NCBI GenBank assembly: GCA_002364975.1
Contig: DEYT01000029.1
Coordinates: 1 to 23,232 of the forward strand
DNA: 23,232 nucleotides
DNA from: Opitutia bacterium UBA3151
GTDB lineage: Bacteria; Verrucomicrobiota; Verrucomicrobiia; Opitutales; Seribacteraceae
Direction: 5' to 3'
Positions within the stretch are counted from its first letter, which is position 1; each line of letters starts with the position of its first letter. Under the pieces are notes generated by a model. The model searched no databases, was not told the origin of the DNA, and was given only the letters and a program-made list of their open reading frames with translations. The translations under genes were made by a program, and so were the position numbers. Below are positions 15,916-23,232 of the stretch, one piece after another.

Positions 15916-16254
15916 TTACAAAGCATTTTCTCCTTTTTCGGCAGTTCTTATGCGCACTGCTTCTTCAAGAGGGAGTATGAATATTTTGCCATCACCGATC
16001 TTTCCAGTTTGAGATGCTCCTAAAACTGCATCAGTAACCTTGGAAACAAGATCGTCGGAAATAGCAATTTCAATCTTCACTTTAGGAAGAAAATCCACCG
16101 TGTATTCACTTCCACGATAAATTTCAGTGTGACCTTTTTGCCTTCCAAAGCCCTTAACTTCGGAAACGGTCATGCCTTCGACTCCGATTTCGGAGAGAGC
16201 ATCCTTTACTTCCTCAAGCTTGAAAGGCTTTATGATAGCTTTGATTAATTTCAT
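15916..16254 (-). CDS. glnK: P-II nitrogen regulatory protein GlnK, copy 3, linked to amtB
   Basis: This P-II protein follows the intact amtB by 36 bases on the same strand, the classic amtB-glnK pairing in which GlnK binds and blocks the transporter when nitrogen is sufficient. The T-loop (YRGSEYTVDFLPK, Tyr51 and Lys58), Gln39 and the ATP loop TGKIGDGK are all present in 112 residues. Expression probably follows the sigma-54 promoter ahead of amtB and ends at the terminator at 15843-15875. The GlnK rather than GlnB name rests on linkage, since sequence alone hardly separates them. Confidence 0.93.
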   Translation of the reverse strand: MKLIKAIIKPFKLEEVKDALSEIGVEGMTVSEVKGFGRQKGHTEIYRGSEYTVDFLPKVKIEIAISDDLVSKVTDAVLGASQTGKIGDGKIFILPLEEAVRIRTAEKGENAL

Positions 16255-16290
16255 AATAATTTGACTTTTTTAATGTTAGTTTGGGAGGCA

Positions 16291-17706
16291 TTAAGTTCCG
16301 TATGATTCTTGACCGTGTTCGGATATATCAAGGCCTCTTTCTTCTTCTTCATCACTGACGCGTACACCACCCATCATGGACTTCAGTACAATAAATACAA
16401 ACAAGGCGAATAGGAATGCAAAAGCACTGACCAGTACAGCTCCATAAAGCTGGGTCATAAAGGAGAAATCTCCATCGCCAAAAAATGCAACTGCAAGGGT
16501 ACCCCAAATTCCGCAGATTCCGTGTACCGATATTGCACCTACGGGATCATCAATTTTGAGCTTATCTAGCCACATAATAGAAAACACCACGATGACACCT
16601 GCGATCAAACCAATAATCAAGGCACCTTTTACGGTAATAACATCTGCATTAGCGGTTATTCCTACTAAACCAGCAAGAAGACCGTTTAACGCCATGGAAA
16701 GATCAGGTTTTTTGAGCACTAACCAAGAAGCGATGATTGCACCAATTGCACCTGCAGTAGCACCTAAAGTAGTCGTGGTGAAGACAAGTCCTAATGCACC
16801 TGGTTCAGCTGAGAGAACCGACCCACCATTAAATCCATACCAACCGAACATGAGCAAGAATACTCCGATCGCAGCCATTGGAAAGCTGTGTGCAGGAATT
16901 GGCTTAATTCCACCATTTTCGGGGTATTTTCCCTTCCTTGGACCTAGTACAATAACACATGCAAGGGCTCCGAATCCGCCAAAGGCGTGGACCACGGTAG
17001 AACCTGCAAAATCTTTGAATCCAGCTTCTGCTAAAACACCTCCACCCCAATGCCAGGAGCCTGCTACTGGGTAAGCAATCCCAACAAATAGGGTAGCAAA
17101 GATCATAAAGCTCGAAAGTTTTACCCGCTCTGCAACCGCACCTGATACAATGGTTGCACCTGTTGCAGCAAACATAGCTTGGAAAATGAAGTCACCAAAA
17201 CCGGTCATAGCAAGACCGAGTCCACCATATCCCCATGTATTTCCACCATCTGCGTTCAAGTCGCCGATCGTGCCTCCCCAGCTAAACCAGCCGTTAAAAT
17301 CTCCAGGGTAGTGGGTATTAAAACCGAATAAGGCGTATGTAATGACACCAATAGATATGATAAACACATTTTTGAAGAGAACATTAACAACATTCTTCTT
17401 TTGGCAAAGACCTGACTCCAAAGTAGCGAAGCCTAAGTGCATAAGAAACACAAGGGCTGCTGCGATACATGTCCAAAGCATGGAAGTCGTGAAAAAGTCG
17501 TAAGCAGGTGCGTATTCTCCCTGAGCTTCGAGAAGTTCATTGTAATCAGCAACTGGATCTGTTTCTTCCACCGCTTCTTCGGCGGGGGCTTCGTGGTCAT
17601 CGGCGTGAACAGGTAGGGCGTAAGTAAAAAGCAAAGCTACCGCAAGGAGTAAAAATTTCCAAGGAGCGGCACCCAAGCTTAAGTGTGATGCATTTTTTAT
17701 TTTCAT
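16291..17706 (-). CDS. amtB: Ammonium transporter AmtB, intact
   Basis: Amt proteins are inner-membrane trimers that conduct ammonium or ammonia. The 471-residue product begins with a signal-peptide-like stretch (FLLLAVALLFTYALPVHA, about 18-35) and an acidic periplasmic segment, then about 11 membrane helices. The pore histidines are His240 in GSTVVHAFGG and His395 in ISVHGICGIWG, and the conserved Asp is at 232 in KDFAGS. The C-terminal tail VRVSDEEEERGLDISEHGQESYG is the GlnK-docking type. The first helix, LMHLGFATLESGLCQKKNVVN, marks the Amt subgroup that differs from the LMTPGLALF type of the neighbouring pseudogene. A sigma-54 promoter lies about 60 bases upstream, and a P-II gene follows. 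Confidence 0.95.
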   Translation of the reverse strand: MKIKNASHLSLGAAPWKFLLLAVALLFTYALPVHADDHEAPAEEAVEETDPVADYNELLEAQGEYAPAYDFFTTSMLWTCIAAALVFLMHLGFATLESGLCQKKNVVNVLFKNVFIISIGVITYALFGFNTHYPGDFNGWFSWGGTIGDLNADGGNTWGYGGLGLAMTGFGDFIFQAMFAATGATIVSGAVAERVKLSSFMIFATLFVGIAYPVAGSWHWGGGVLAEAGFKDFAGSTVVHAFGGFGALACVIVLGPRKGKYPENGGIKPIPAHSFPMAAIGVFLLMFGWYGFNGGSVLSAEPGALGLVFTTTTLGATAGAIGAIIASWLVLKKPDLSMALNGLLAGLVGITANADVITVKGALIIGLIAGVIVVFSIMWLDKLKIDDPVGAISVHGICGIWGTLAVAFFGDGDFSFMTQLYGAVLVSAFAFLFALFVFIVLKSMMGGVRVSDEEEERGLDISEHGQESYGT

Positions 17707-17767
17707 ATTGTTAATAGTTATTATTCAATAATTTAGCTAAATTTGGCATAGCTAACTGAGTTCAGGT

Positions 17768-17784
17768 TGCATGAGCCGTGCCAA
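17768..17784 (-). promoter_or_regulatory. Sigma-54 (RpoN) promoter of amtB
   Basis: The minus strand reads TTGGCACGGCTCATGCA, against the consensus TTGGCACRN4TTGCW. The GG and GC elements have exact spacing and there is one mismatch (A for T at the first base of TTGC). Transcription would start near 17757, leaving a leader of about 50 bases before amtB. Nitrogen control of amtB-glnK by sigma-54 and an NtrC-type activator is well known, so location and function agree. Confidence 0.8.
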
Positions 17785-17899
17785 GAATTTAAAATATCAA
17801 AAAAGAGTGAAAATTTGATCGAAAAAGAAGAGATATTTTAGGTTTTTAAGCATTCTTAATGTTTATAACTGGAAAGAATTCCTTGGCATCAATTGATCT

Positions 17900-17924
17900 A
17901 AAGCATCCGATTTGATTATGCTTT
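17900..17924. promoter_or_regulatory. Inverted repeat upstream of the amtB promoter, possible activator site
   Basis: AAAGCAT and ATGCTTT are separated by 11 bases and centred about 155 bases upstream of the predicted amtB start point, a usual distance for an enhancer-binding activator. It does not match the enterobacterial NtrC consensus. The remainder of the 318-base gap (17707-18024) shows only the sigma-54 promoter. Confidence 0.25.
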
Positions 17925-18024
17925 TGATGAGGGTGTCCTTAGAAACATATGTAAATCCCTTCTTTTAAATGACTTACTAAATTTTAAATTAACCGAGAAG
18001 TAGAAACCGAAAATTTGCTTCACT

Positions 18025-20361
18025 TTACCTTTGAAAGGAGCGAACAAAAAATTCCAAGCGTTTCCGAAAGAGATATTTCCCTTCTCCGATTCCGTGTCCT
18101 GCCCCTGGAATCATGAAAAATTGAAAGTCTTTCCCTGCCTTGACGAGTGCATTAACTACTTGGATGGTAGAAGCAGGGTCTACATTCTTGTCTAGTTCTC
18201 CAACCGTAAGTAAAAGATCTCCCTTTAGTTTGTGGGCATGGAATACATTGGAGCTTCGTTCATAATGCGGACCCAGTTTACCCATCCATGCTTCATTCCA
18301 CCAAATTTTATCCATCCGGTTATCATGGCAACCACAATCGCTGGCTGCTGCCTTGTAAAATTTTCCGTGATGAAGCAGAGCGGAAAGAGCGTTTTGCCCA
18401 CCCGCGCTGCCTCCGTAAATTCCTACCCGGGAAAGATCGAGCCAAGAATATTTTTGAGCCGCTGCCTTCAGCCAAGCAATGCGGTCCGGTAAGCCGGCAT
18501 CAGCGAGATTTTGCCAGCAATAATCGTGGAATTTCTTGGATCTCCAATTTGTTCCCATGCCATCCATTTGAACAACGATAAATCCAAGTTCTGCCAGTCT
18601 TCTCTGGGAAATTTGCAAACCGAATTTCTTTGGAACATGAAAATTATGAGGTCCAGCATAAATATTTTCGATTACGGGATAGACTTGATTTCGATCGAAA
18701 TCTGTGGGCTGGATTAGAATTCCGTGAATCATTGTCTTCCCATCACGACCCGGTGCGGAGAAGCGGATGGGCATGGAAAAACCTTCCTCAAGTAACGGGG
18801 TTAGATCCTGCCTCGCAAGTTCTCGAATCAAGGATCCATCTTTTGCCGAACGAAATTCAGCGACTTCGGGATGATCAACCCTCGACCAGCGATCCACGAA
18901 GAGGGTATGATCGGGACTGAATTCCCAACGGTGGCTTCCGTCTGCCTTTGTTAGAAAAGTGAGGCCCGATCCGTCAAAATTTACTTTGGCCAAATGGAGA
19001 TAATAGGGATCTTGATTCGGGTGAATTCCCATGGCGGCAAACCAAATGACTTCATTCTTCTCATCCACATGTTCAATTTTTCGAACCACCCACTTACCGC
19101 TCGTTATTTGATTGATCACTGAACCCGTGGAGGAATCAATACGGTAAAGATGATTCCATCCATCCCGTTCGCTTGCCCAGATAAATTGACCGGACTGGTC
19201 GAGCCAATGAAGCATGGTCTTTTGAGAATAATCTACGAATGTATTCGCAGTTTCCCGCACAAGATCAGTGACTTTTCCAGTTGAACTATCGATCGAGATA
19301 AGGGCGAGCTCCTGATGCCCGCGTTTGTTAAAAAGAACACGAACGGAGCGGCTGTCTTTGGACCAGTTCTTAAATTGGACTGACCAAGAATCAAGAAATG
19401 GAGATTCGTCCACCGAAATGGTGATCTTATTTTTCAAGTCAAAGAGAATGGGCCTTCTCTGGGGGCGAGGGTCTCCGGGTTTGGGATAGTTGATAAATTC
19501 GATGGTCGGCTGAACCTGATCTTTGGGAGAACTGTGGAGCAGAGGTATCTTGCGAGGGAAGACCCGGGTGGACTGAAACCCTAGGGCGAAGCGTTTATTT
19601 GGCGAGTAGTGAAATTCATGGAGGAAGAAATCTTCTTCCGTACCTTTATGGGTGAGTTGTAGGTCTTTTTTTTCTTTTCTGGTTAGCCAGACATTATGCT
19701 CATGGATGAGTAGTTTTGAAGTAGGGGTGGACTGAAGCTTGGGTACGGGACTGGACGGTTTCATTGCCATCCGGCGGGAGCGGGTGTCAATCTTTGCAAC
19801 ACAGTCATGATTGGAGGCGATAAATATACCGCTCAGATCGTTGGCGGAAAAATCAAGTACCCATTGATGTCCCGCGAAGGTGGAAATCGACATATCGCGA
19901 CCGGGTGGGATGGTTCCATAGTTTTTAAGAGCCCCTTCAAAATCCACCCAGAACACACGAACTGGAAGGCCAAAGGAATTTTCAAAGGTGATGGAAACAT
20001 CTTTGGAACTTGCTGGACTTGGTGCCCATTTAGATTGAGGGGGCAAAAACCGAGATTCCTGTTCTTTGTTTTCAGGATTTGTATGAACAGATTTCCCGCT
20101 TTTGCCCGTCTTTCCATCAATGAATTCCCACCTTTTAGTCTTTCCTTTTCCGGATTTGAGGATGATTCCATTATTCTTCCATTGATAATTCAATTTCAAT
20201 GGCTCAATCGCATTTTGAAATTTCGGGCCGATCTCGTCGGAGCGCTTATATCGAACGGCAATGGATTCGATGGTTTTTGTTGAATCAGCTAATAGGGAAG
20301 GGGTGCAAGCTCCGATTAAGAGATGGAGGAGTACAGAAACGGTAATAATTTGAGTGCCCAC
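18025..20361 (-). CDS. Exported S9 (DPP-IV-like) peptidase with a VHL-like beta domain
   Basis: The 778-residue protein starts with a signal peptide; LLIGAC (15-19) could serve as a lipobox. A VHL-like beta domain follows at about 122-183 (SITFENSFGLPVRVFWVDFEG, YGTIPPGRD, STFAGHQWVLDF), matching the pVHL pattern of an N-terminal strand, W-x-D/N-F-x-G, PPG and Y/F-x-GHxW. Next is a DPP-IV beta-propeller region (about 215-520), then the alpha/beta-hydrolase domain with Ser652 (YGGSAGGQ), Asp724 (GELDKNVD) and His756 (GAGHGIG). S9 enzymes cleave short peptides, often dipeptides after Pro. It probably works in the periplasm or on the outer membrane. It lies 54 bases downstream of aspS on the same strand. 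Confidence 0.9.
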   Translation of the reverse strand: MGTQIITVSVLLHLLIGACTPSLLADSTKTIESIAVRYKRSDEIGPKFQNAIEPLKLNYQWKNNGIILKSGKGKTKRWEFIDGKTGKSGKSVHTNPENKEQESRFLPPQSKWAPSPASSKDVSITFENSFGLPVRVFWVDFEGALKNYGTIPPGRDMSISTFAGHQWVLDFSANDLSGIFIASNHDCVAKIDTRSRRMAMKPSSPVPKLQSTPTSKLLIHEHNVWLTRKEKKDLQLTHKGTEEDFFLHEFHYSPNKRFALGFQSTRVFPRKIPLLHSSPKDQVQPTIEFINYPKPGDPRPQRRPILFDLKNKITISVDESPFLDSWSVQFKNWSKDSRSVRVLFNKRGHQELALISIDSSTGKVTDLVRETANTFVDYSQKTMLHWLDQSGQFIWASERDGWNHLYRIDSSTGSVINQITSGKWVVRKIEHVDEKNEVIWFAAMGIHPNQDPYYLHLAKVNFDGSGLTFLTKADGSHRWEFSPDHTLFVDRWSRVDHPEVAEFRSAKDGSLIRELARQDLTPLLEEGFSMPIRFSAPGRDGKTMIHGILIQPTDFDRNQVYPVIENIYAGPHNFHVPKKFGLQISQRRLAELGFIVVQMDGMGTNWRSKKFHDYCWQNLADAGLPDRIAWLKAAAQKYSWLDLSRVGIYGGSAGGQNALSALLHHGKFYKAAASDCGCHDNRMDKIWWNEAWMGKLGPHYERSSNVFHAHKLKGDLLLTVGELDKNVDPASTIQVVNALVKAGKDFQFFMIPGAGHGIGEGKYLFRKRLEFFVRSFQR

Positions 20362-20415
20362 TAAGATTTTAAATGAAGCAAATGGGCTGCCAAACGGCTA
20401 GAAAAATATTAAACT

Positions 20416-22200
20416 TTAGGCGTCCTCTGCAATCGACTTAACTTTCAAATCCTTAAGTTGGCGTTCGGTAGCAGTACCGGGACTATCGGTCATAAGATCC
20501 TGTCCTTTTTGAGTCTTTGGAAAAGCGATCACATCGCGTATACTATCTTTACCCGCGAGGATGGTAACCAAGCGATCGAGTCCAAGAGCAATTCCTCCGT
20601 GGGGTGGAGCACCATACTCAAAGGATTCAAGCATGTAACCGAATCGACTTTTTACGACATCTGCTGGGATTTTGAGGACATCCTCAAAGATTCTTTTTTG
20701 AACTTCTGGCTGATGGATACGAATACTTCCACCCCCGAGTTCAACCCCATTGAGGACGATATCATAGTGTTGACCACGAACTTTTTTGGGTTCTGTTTCA
20801 AGCAAGGGTAAATCTTCCTCCACCGGTGCTGTGAAAGGATGATGGGAGGCAACATAGCGTCCTTCTTCCTCCTCGAAATGCATCAGTGGAAAATCGATCA
20901 CCCAGAGAAATTTCCAGTCCTTGGGATCGCGGAGTGCTTGGCCGTGTTTCTCAAGGAGAGTGGCTGCTTCTAAACGAACCCGACCTAAGATATTACAGGA
21001 GCTGTCCCAAGTGCCAGCGGCAAAGAATACAATATCGCCATCTTCGACTTCAAGTTTGGTCTTGAGGGTCTCTTGCTCGGCATCGGATAAAAATTTAAGG
21101 ATGGGGGATTTCCACCCGTCCCCTTCGGATTTAATAAAGGCAAGGCCTTTAGCTCCAAGAGATTTGGCTGTTTCCTCCAGGTATTTAAGTTCTCCCTGGG
21201 TAATATCTGCAAGTCCTTTGGCATTAAATGCTTTAACACAACCACCGGACTGCACGGTGCCGGCAAATACCTTAAAATCAGACTCCTTGAAGTCCTCAGA
21301 AAAGTCTTGGATTTCCATATCGAAGCGCATATCTGGCTTGTCCGAACCAAAGCGGTTCATCGCATCGCTGTAGGGCATGCGGAGAAAAGGGGTGGTGATC
21401 TCCTCACCGAGAGTTTTTTTCCACACCGTGGAAAGAAGACCTTCGATCAGATCATACATATCCTCGCGATCGATGAAGGACATTTCGAGATCAACCTGTG
21501 TGAACTCGGGTTGACGGTCCGCCCGAAGGTCTTCGTCGCGGAAACAACGGGCAAGTTGATAGTAGCGTTCAATTCCAGCCACCATCAGCATTTGCTTGTA
21601 CTGTTGAGGAGACTGGGGTAGGGCGTAAAAATTTCCTTCATTCAGTCGACTAGGAACCAGAAATTCTCGAGCCCCTTCCGGGGTACTTTTAAAGAGCATG
21701 GGGGTCTCAATTTCAAGGAAGTCTTGCTTGTCGAAATAATCACGAATTGCCATAGAGGCACGATGGCGAAGTTTAAGAGTGTTTAGGTTACTCTTACGAC
21801 GCAGGTCGAGGTAGCGGTAGGTAAGTCGTAGATCTTCGCCTACCTTATCAGCGGTGTCGTCCATTGGAAATGGAGGTGTCTTGGACTGGTTATGTACCAA
21901 GATGGAATTTGCAAAAAGCTCGATATCTCCTGTGGCTAAATTGCTGTTTTCTGTTCCTTCCTCCCGATTGCGGATTTCTCCGGTGACTTCAATGACACTT
22001 TCTGGTTTAAGCTTGGAGAAAAGTTCAGAAAGGGTCTGGTTTTCAGGGTCAAGTACGACTTGGGTCTTACCTTCCCGATCGCGAAGATCAAGAAAGAACA
22101 CACCTCCGTGATCGCGTAAGGAATCGATCCATCCAATTAATGTGGCTGGAGATCCGGCGTTGTCTTTACGAAGTTGATTACAATGGTGGCTACGTTTCAT
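20416..22200 (-). CDS. aspS: Aspartate--tRNA ligase, bacterial type, probably non-discriminating
   Basis: AspRS charges tRNA(Asp). The 594-residue protein has an N-terminal OB anticodon-binding fold (GWIDSLRDHGGVFFLDLRDREGK), class II motifs (IETPMLFKSTPEGAREF; CFRDEDLRADRQPEFTQVDLE with Arg221 and Glu223) and GIALGLDRLV for motif 3. A bacterial GAD insertion lies between about 290 and 420. Residue 31 is His and Gly is at 82; in bacteria such as Pseudomonas these residues mark the non-discriminating AspRS that also charges tRNA(Asn) for GatCAB. That specificity is inference. The start at 22200 has no clear ribosome binding site. Confidence 0.97.
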   Translation of the reverse strand: MKRSHHCNQLRKDNAGSPATLIGWIDSLRDHGGVFFLDLRDREGKTQVVLDPENQTLSELFSKLKPESVIEVTGEIRNREEGTENSNLATGDIELFANSILVHNQSKTPPFPMDDTADKVGEDLRLTYRYLDLRRKSNLNTLKLRHRASMAIRDYFDKQDFLEIETPMLFKSTPEGAREFLVPSRLNEGNFYALPQSPQQYKQMLMVAGIERYYQLARCFRDEDLRADRQPEFTQVDLEMSFIDREDMYDLIEGLLSTVWKKTLGEEITTPFLRMPYSDAMNRFGSDKPDMRFDMEIQDFSEDFKESDFKVFAGTVQSGGCVKAFNAKGLADITQGELKYLEETAKSLGAKGLAFIKSEGDGWKSPILKFLSDAEQETLKTKLEVEDGDIVFFAAGTWDSSCNILGRVRLEAATLLEKHGQALRDPKDWKFLWVIDFPLMHFEEEEGRYVASHHPFTAPVEEDLPLLETEPKKVRGQHYDIVLNGVELGGGSIRIHQPEVQKRIFEDVLKIPADVVKSRFGYMLESFEYGAPPHGGIALGLDRLVTILAGKDSIRDVIAFPKTQKGQDLMTDSPGTATERQLKDLKVKSIAEDA

Positions 22201-22362
22201 GCCTAAAGATAAAATGTTAATTTAGATACAGAATGGAAGGGGAATTGGCAAGCGGGATGAGATTTGGTTCTGGTTTCCCTTTTTATTATTTCTGGGATCG
22301 ATGGAATAAGAAAACTTTTTAACTCGCAATCCAGTTCGGTTAAGGCATGGGTATAAAAAGCG

Positions 22363-23232
22363 ATGAATAATAGATATGTGGTAATCATGGCTGGGGGGCG
22401 CGGTGAGCGCTTCTGGCCCCAAAGTAGATTAAAACGTCCGAAGCATTTGCTCCCAATTGTCGGTGATTCTGCTATGCTTGCTCAAACCATTGAGCGATTA
22501 AAGGGCTTGGTTCCAGTTGAGAATATATTTGTAATTACCAATACCGAACAAAGGGAGTCTGTGCTTGAAACTTGTTCAAGTTTACTCCCCAATCGAGTCA
22601 TTGGCGAGCCGGTCGGGAGGGATACGGCAGCTGCAGTTGGGTTGGCTGCCATATTGGTTGAAAAAGAAGGGGAGGATGCCGCGTTTGCCCTCTTGCCCGC
22701 TGATCATGTAATAGAAGACGAGGCAGGATTTCGCTCGGTGCTAGAGAGTGCATTCGAAGCAGCAGAGGCCGATGAACTTTTAGTTACAGTGGGGATCAAG
22801 CCCACCTTTCCAGCTACTGGATATGGATATTTACACGGTGGAAAGGAAGTTGTTGGAATTTCAAGCCGATCGGTTTCAATAGTGCAGCGGTTTGTAGAGA
22901 AGCCAGATCTTGAAAAAGCTGAAGAATATGTTGCTGATGGAAATTACTTTTGGAATGCAGGCATGTTTGTTTGGCGTCCTAGTGTTATCCTTGCTGAGAT
23001 TGAGCGCTTGGTTCCAAGTTTGTCATCCGGGTTGAAAGAATTACGAGCAAACTGGGAAAGTTCATCAAGCCTTGAGGAAGCCATGAATCAAGTATATCCG
23101 AATTTAAAAAAGATATCGATTGATTTTGCAGTGATGGAAAATGCAGAGCGGGTTGTAATGTTGGAATCTGATTTTGACTGGGATGATGTAGGCGAATGGC
23201 CTGCGATCGCCCGCCATTACCCCGCCGATGAA
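22363..23232 (+). CDS. manC: Mannose-1-phosphate guanylyltransferase (partial, runs off the right edge)
   Basis: The frame from ATG 22363 stays open for 290 codons to the window end. It shows the nucleotidyltransferase pattern of GDP-mannose pyrophosphorylases: VVIMAGGRGERFWPQSR (6-22), RPKHLLPIVG, EPVGRDTAAAVG, LLPADHVI, PATGYGYL, VEKPD and FWNAGMFVWR, with DFDWDDVGEW close to the edge. It makes GDP-mannose from GTP and mannose-1-phosphate. It diverges from aspS across 162 bases. The product could supply mannosyltransferases, including a candidate one in the solute cluster 16 kb away, but cell-envelope polysaccharide synthesis is as likely a use. Whether an isomerase domain follows cannot be seen. 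Confidence 0.93.
   Translation, partial: MNNRYVVIMAGGRGERFWPQSRLKRPKHLLPIVGDSAMLAQTIERLKGLVPVENIFVITNTEQRESVLETCSSLLPNRVIGEPVGRDTAAAVGLAAILVEKEGEDAAFALLPADHVIEDEAGFRSVLESAFEAAEADELLVTVGIKPTFPATGYGYLHGGKEVVGISSRSVSIVQRFVEKPDLEKAEEYVADGNYFWNAGMFVWRPSVILAEIERLVPSLSSGLKELRANWESSSSLEEAMNQVYPNLKKISIDFAVMENAERVVMLESDFDWDDVGEWPAIARHYPADE

Noticed and set aside
16556..17074. 172-residue plus-strand frame
   Set aside because: It is antisense to amtB; the opposite strand has unmistakable Amt motifs, and the translated product is a Pro/Ala-rich shadow without family resemblance.
19807..20283. 158-residue plus-strand frame
   Set aside because: It lies antisense within the VHL-like and signal-peptide part of the S9 peptidase gene and has no recognisable domain.

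Overview
The window looks like a chromosomal segment of a moderately A+T-rich Gram-negative bacterium of the PVC group, most likely Verrucomicrobiota. This placement is inference. It rests on an acidic Glu/Lys/Ala tail on what should be ribosomal protein S16, on the rarity of Shine-Dalgarno motifs, on a bacterial-type AspRS with a His at position 31, and on an S9 peptidase carrying a VHL-like domain. No rRNA, tRNA, CRISPR array or intact mobile element was seen.

Layout. (1) 1-1286: the end of a probable rpsP, then trmD and rplS. The rimM gene usually found between rpsP and trmD is absent. (2) 1332-8105: two divergent gene sets that look like a glucosylglycerate-type compatible-solute cluster. 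The minus strand carries an M20-like protein lacking key catalytic residues, a GT81 glucosyl-3-phosphoglycerate synthase and a GT4 glycosyltransferase. The plus strand carries a second GT4 enzyme and a GH13_18 phosphorylase. Together they suggest synthesis, further glycosylation and phosphorolytic recycling of a glucosylglycerate-type solute. No dedicated phosphatase is visible. (3) 8102-10234: two different RsmE-family rRNA methyltransferase genes flank a convergent rsmD. (4) 10245-13902: a membrane protein with an HTH-like N-terminus and a vWA-like domain that has lost its MIDAS motif, then a DsbD/ScsB-type reductase whose domains are in permuted order. (5) 13971-17784: a nitrogen-sensing locus with one intact amtB behind a good sigma-54 promoter, three P-II genes, two matching terminators, and a decayed amtB of a different Amt subfamily in front of the third P-II gene. 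(6) 18025-23232: an exported S9 peptidase with a VHL-like beta domain, aspS, and the start of a mannose-1-phosphate guanylyltransferase gene. The GDP-mannose made by that enzyme could feed a mannosyltransferase such as one of the GT4 enzymes.

The most unusual items are the permuted DsbD, the amtB pseudogene recoverable from scattered reading frames, the degenerate M20 protein inside the solute cluster, and the VHL-like domain in the peptidase.
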